Positions 60,991 to 64,000 of a DNA stretch of 64,000 nucleotides are shown here, in pieces. The position numbers and the translations under genes were made by a program. Where the stretch lies: the NCBI GenBank assembly GCA_014155875.1, contig JACEFZ010011080.1, positions 416,001-480,000 of the forward strand, given 5' to 3'. Every line of letters starts with the position of its first letter. Positions within the stretch are counted from its first letter, which is position 1. The notes beneath the pieces are model-generated. The model had not been told where the DNA came from, did not search any database, and saw nothing but the letters and a program-made list of their open reading frames with translations. This DNA comes from Cepaea nemoralis (lineage: Eukaryota; Mollusca; Gastropoda; Stylommatophora; Helicidae).

Positions 60991-61945
60991 ATTGTTGCTG
61001 TGTGTTATGTAGAAGCTTATACAACAATATTGAATGCATAGTGATAACAAATGCAGGATATTTAGAACCCTTCACCATAAAATCCGGAATACGACAAGGT
61101 TGTGTCCAGTCCTCCCTCTTGTTCATAACATATACAGACAGCAAATGTAAAGAAACCAGCCTAACAGAGACCGCAAGAAACCGAATGACGAACAGAACAC
61201 AGAAGAAGAACCAACAGCAAATATTACACAATAAAAGAATTCCTATTTGCAGAAGATCAGGCACTAATAGCAAAATCAGGATCAGAATTACAAGACCACA
61301 TGAATAGTCTAAACGAAATGTGTAGGGAACACAACATGAAAATTAGCACAAGTAAAACAGAGGTAATGACTATAACCAAAGAAGAAAATAACAAAGATTC
61401 TTCTAAAAGAACACCCTCTGAAATAAGTAAAGAATTTCAAGTACTTAAGAAGTATTATATCATCAAATGGCAGATCAGAAGACGAGATCGAAAATAGATG
61501 CAATAAAGCAAATAAATTCATTAGACAAATAGCACCAATATTAAAGAACAAACATGTATCAATAGTTACTAAGAAAGCACTCTACAACACAATCTTCCTA
61601 TCAACTCTATGCTACCAATGCCAAACCTGGACAATGACAGAAAAAGAGAAAAGAACAGTCAGAAATGAAGAAATCAGGACTAAAGTGGGGGTTATAGCAG
61701 CACTAGATTTTATTAGAAGGCAACAAGTCAAATGGTTTGGCCATGTAACTCGGTCACCAAGTAACAGTATACCACAACAAGCAATGATGTACAGGCCAGA
61801 GGGAAGCAGAGGAAGAGGCCGACCACGTAAACGATGGACAGGGGGAATATCAGAATCCACGGGAATCTGGATACATGAAGCTGTTTATGCTTCACCTCGA
61901 CACCGCAAGGTACAAGAGGAACAAGATGAGATGAGATGAGTTGCT
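60991..61945 (+). mobile_element. LINE A, longest copy in the window
   Basis: Starts in the RT near RSLYNNIECIVITNAG and SGIRQGCVQSSLLF. It then has the catalytic region near 61238-61266 as FPFAEDQ-like (FADDQ expected), SGSELQDHMNSLNEMCREH, the CQTWTMTEKEKR segment, VKWFGHVTRSPSNSIPQQ and GSRGRGRPRKRW. It ends ggtacaagaggaacaagatg plus a gatga tail. Many frameshifts; the catalytic Asp pair is not intact. Confidence 0.85.
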
Positions 61946-62167
61946 GTGTTTCTTATTATTGTGTTTATGGTTATTGCTACTGTTGAAAATCTCAAATTCC
62001 TGTTGTTGCTATTGTTATTGTTGTCATTTTCAACTGGGTCGACCTGAAGACCAGGTCAAATAAACAACTTGGCCCCGATGAAGATTCGAACTATAACCAT
62101 CGAGATGGTAGGCTAGCGCCTAGCCAGTGCACTGCCATTAAACATTTCTGGTTAATATTATTTTTCG

Positions 62168-62395
62168 ACCGTCTCCCTGGCTTAGGGGTTAACGTCTTTC
62201 TCCGTAATCCCGTATATTCTCGTGAGTAACGTAACCTGCACGAGAATCGGTAGCGGTTCTCGCAGCGTTGGTAACTTAGTGGTATATGAGACAGTCGCTC
62301 AGAAAGCAATGGCAAACTCCTGAACGTAATCTTGCCTAGTACACCAACAGCAGCTGAAAAATGTTGATGTTGACTGCACATTCCTGTACGGGATA
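62168..62395 (+). mobile_element. SINE family 1, subfamily b
   Basis: Same head as 43681 (ggcttaggggttaacg, gtaatcccgtatattctcgt), central gtcgctcagaaagcaatggc and tail cattcctgtacgggatacac. Confidence 0.75.
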
Positions 62396-62584
62396 CACAC
62401 ACACAAAAAATGATTTTTGTTTAGGGTCTTGAGTTTTGGTTAATGAGTACTTGCAGTCATACGGGTATCTCCGTATGCTCTTCAGTCGCCTCTCGTAAAT
62501 CACACAAGGAGAATCTCTGCACATCACACGAACTCCGTGATACTTGCATAGACCAAAATGTGTATACCAGAATAACCCACGATA

Positions 62585-62870
62585 TGGAAGTCGCGCGGTT
62601 GAAAGGTTAAGAGCACACGTTCTTAGACTTCCGTTGCGATGATAGCAGGGTGGTGGGTTCTCTCCTTACAGTTGTTTTTAAACGTTGACTTCTCGTCCTT
62701 AACTTGGGGACGTCAATTACAAATACCTCAGAAGTCGGAGTGGGTTTGCTTGATGGCGAGGGACACTGGTAATTGGGAAGCAGTTCACATAAAAACATCA
62801 GTATTGTGCACAGAAGAAGTAGCACGTGTAAGGACTACGTTTGAGTTCAAAGTGCGCCATCAAAAATATA
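62585..62870 (+). mobile_element. SINE family 2 copy
   Basis: The head gtcgcgcggttgaaaggtta is eroded. The body cctcagaagtcggagtgggt and 3' ggactacgtttgagttcaaa match the family. Confidence 0.75.
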
Positions 62871-63229
62871 TTTAAAAATAAAAACAATACAATGAGTTTT
62901 GTGTGTTTTTATTACAATAATATGAAACCATGCATCATTAATACAAATACATATTAACACAAATGTTTATTTTCACACTGAGAACGTTAATGTACATAAT
63001 CTAATCTCCCTTTACAGTTTTGCCCACACTTACATCGCAACATTAACAAGTAATCAGTGCATGATGATTACATGTAAGCATATCATGATATTAATAACAC
63101 ATATAACCACTGGTTTTTGCTTACAAAGCAGCAGAGAATACACACCCACATACGTAAGTATGACAGCACATACCAGATAGCAAACAGAAGCAGTTATATT
63201 CTGTAATATGGATTCGCCATGGCGGATAG
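62871..63229. other. Spacer, nothing recognised
   Basis: AT-rich stretch with no supported feature. Confidence 0.4.
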
Positions 63230-63475
63230 CAAAACAAGTGACCACGTTCTACAAGAAACACATGGAAATCGTAAACTGATTAGAGAAATTAGACCTAGAC
63301 AGTCACAATTTTATGAGAATGAATAAATTGGAGGACTTGGTGACAAATGGCACGATTGAGGGGAAAAGAACAAGAGGAGGGCAGAAAAGTAAATACCTGG
63401 ATGGCGTGACCACGTGGTGTGGACGAGACAAGAACACAGAGCTGATCCACGACTCTGGTGATCGAGTGAGAGTTC
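63230..63475 (+). mobile_element. LINE C fragment
   Basis: Reads NRKLIREIRPRQSQFYENE, KLEDLVTNGTIEGKRTRG and SKYLDGVTTWCGRDKNTEL, stopping at gatcgagtgagag before the family 3' end. Confidence 0.75.
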
Positions 63476-63483
63476 TCTAGTTT

Positions 63484-63940
63484 GTGTCTTCTCATAACCT
63501 GCCCAAAAACGTTGGCTGTCTACGTCTAATGTCTCTAATCAGTTTATGGTTTTCATTTACTTCTCCTAGGATATGCTCATTGGTTTTTCTATGTGTCCAT
63601 GGTATTCTTTGCATTTTCCTCAGAAACCACATTTCCACAGCCATCAGATGTGTTTTTCAGCTTGTCTGCTCATTGTCCACACTTCACATCCATACAAACG
63701 CACAGGTTATATGTAGCACGTCAACACTATTATTCTCGTTGCAAATGACATCTTTTTATTGGCCAATATGATTTCCATTTTGCAAAAGGCTACTTTCGCC
63801 ATGACGATTCTTGTTCTAATCACTTCAAGACATCTCCCATCAGATGTTTTGACTGTTCGGAGATAACTGTACCGATTCACTTATTTCATGTTTATTTCGT
63901 AGTGATGACCATAATCTCTGTCTTCTTACAATTTCATTGT
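63484..63940 (-). mobile_element. LINE C fragment in opposite orientation
   Basis: Minus strand covers the upstream and overlapping part of the same LINE (EEVWTMSRQAEKH-like region to RRQSQRFWAGYEK), meeting the plus-strand piece head to head at about 63476. Confidence 0.75.
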
Positions 63941-63968
63941 AACCCTAGTATAGGATGGACATAGGTGT

Positions 63969-63973
<5 letters not shown>

Positions 63974-64000
<27 letters not shown>
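63974..64000. repeat. (TA)n run at the window edge
   Basis: At least 27 bp of alternating ta, running off the right end. Confidence 0.9.

Overview
This window is animal nuclear DNA. One host gene can be supported: a tetraspanin on the + strand whose last six coding exons (17984-55455) are spread over about 37 kb and separated by very large, repeat-filled introns. All of these exon junctions are phase 0. Nearly everything else is transposon-derived. There is no bacterial gene organisation, no rRNA and no CRISPR array. The mix of Ty3-type elements with an upstream integrase, several LINE families, tRNA-derived SINEs, and hAT and mariner remnants points to an invertebrate. A lophotrochozoan such as a mollusc is my best guess from the general look of the gag and LINE proteins, but this is weakly supported.

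Layout. 1-4.5 kb: nested LINE, hAT and SINE remnants. 4.7-5.7 kb: a TTAG microsatellite split by a probable solo LTR. 6.8-16.3 kb: a young Ty3-type LTR element with unusually long (3.29 kb) LTRs and one 838-codon frame joining Gag, protease, an integrase zinc finger and an integrase C-terminal domain; the integrase core, reverse transcriptase (RT) and RNase H are missing. 17-25.6 kb: tetraspanin exons A-C among purine tracts, SINEs, LINE ends and a 1450 bp array of exactly 50 units of 29 bp. 25.6-43.0 kb: one 17.4 kb intron holding a LINE interrupted by an apparently complete 9.23 kb LTR element (30558-39789, 5 bp target duplication) and by a second, antisense LINE. 42.5-43.2 kb: a 30 bp minisatellite running up to exon D. 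43.3-55.5 kb: SINEs, LINEs, MITEs and exons E and F. 55.8-64 kb: a mariner remnant, LINE tails and SINEs.

How the parts relate. The two LTR elements belong to one lineage: similar Gag, the same 18 nt tRNA-Pro-type primer-binding site and the same polypurine tract. The 30.6 kb copy has the pol order protease-integrase-RT-RNase H (as in Gmr1-type elements) with all catalytic residues visible. The 6.8 kb copy lacks those enzymes yet has almost identical LTRs, so it was probably mobilised recently by an enzyme supplied in trans. Target-site duplications give a relative insertion order for many of the nested elements. Several minisatellites appear to have arisen inside LINE sequence, and every recognised tetraspanin exon has a tandem repeat or MITE within about 250 bp upstream of its splice acceptor.
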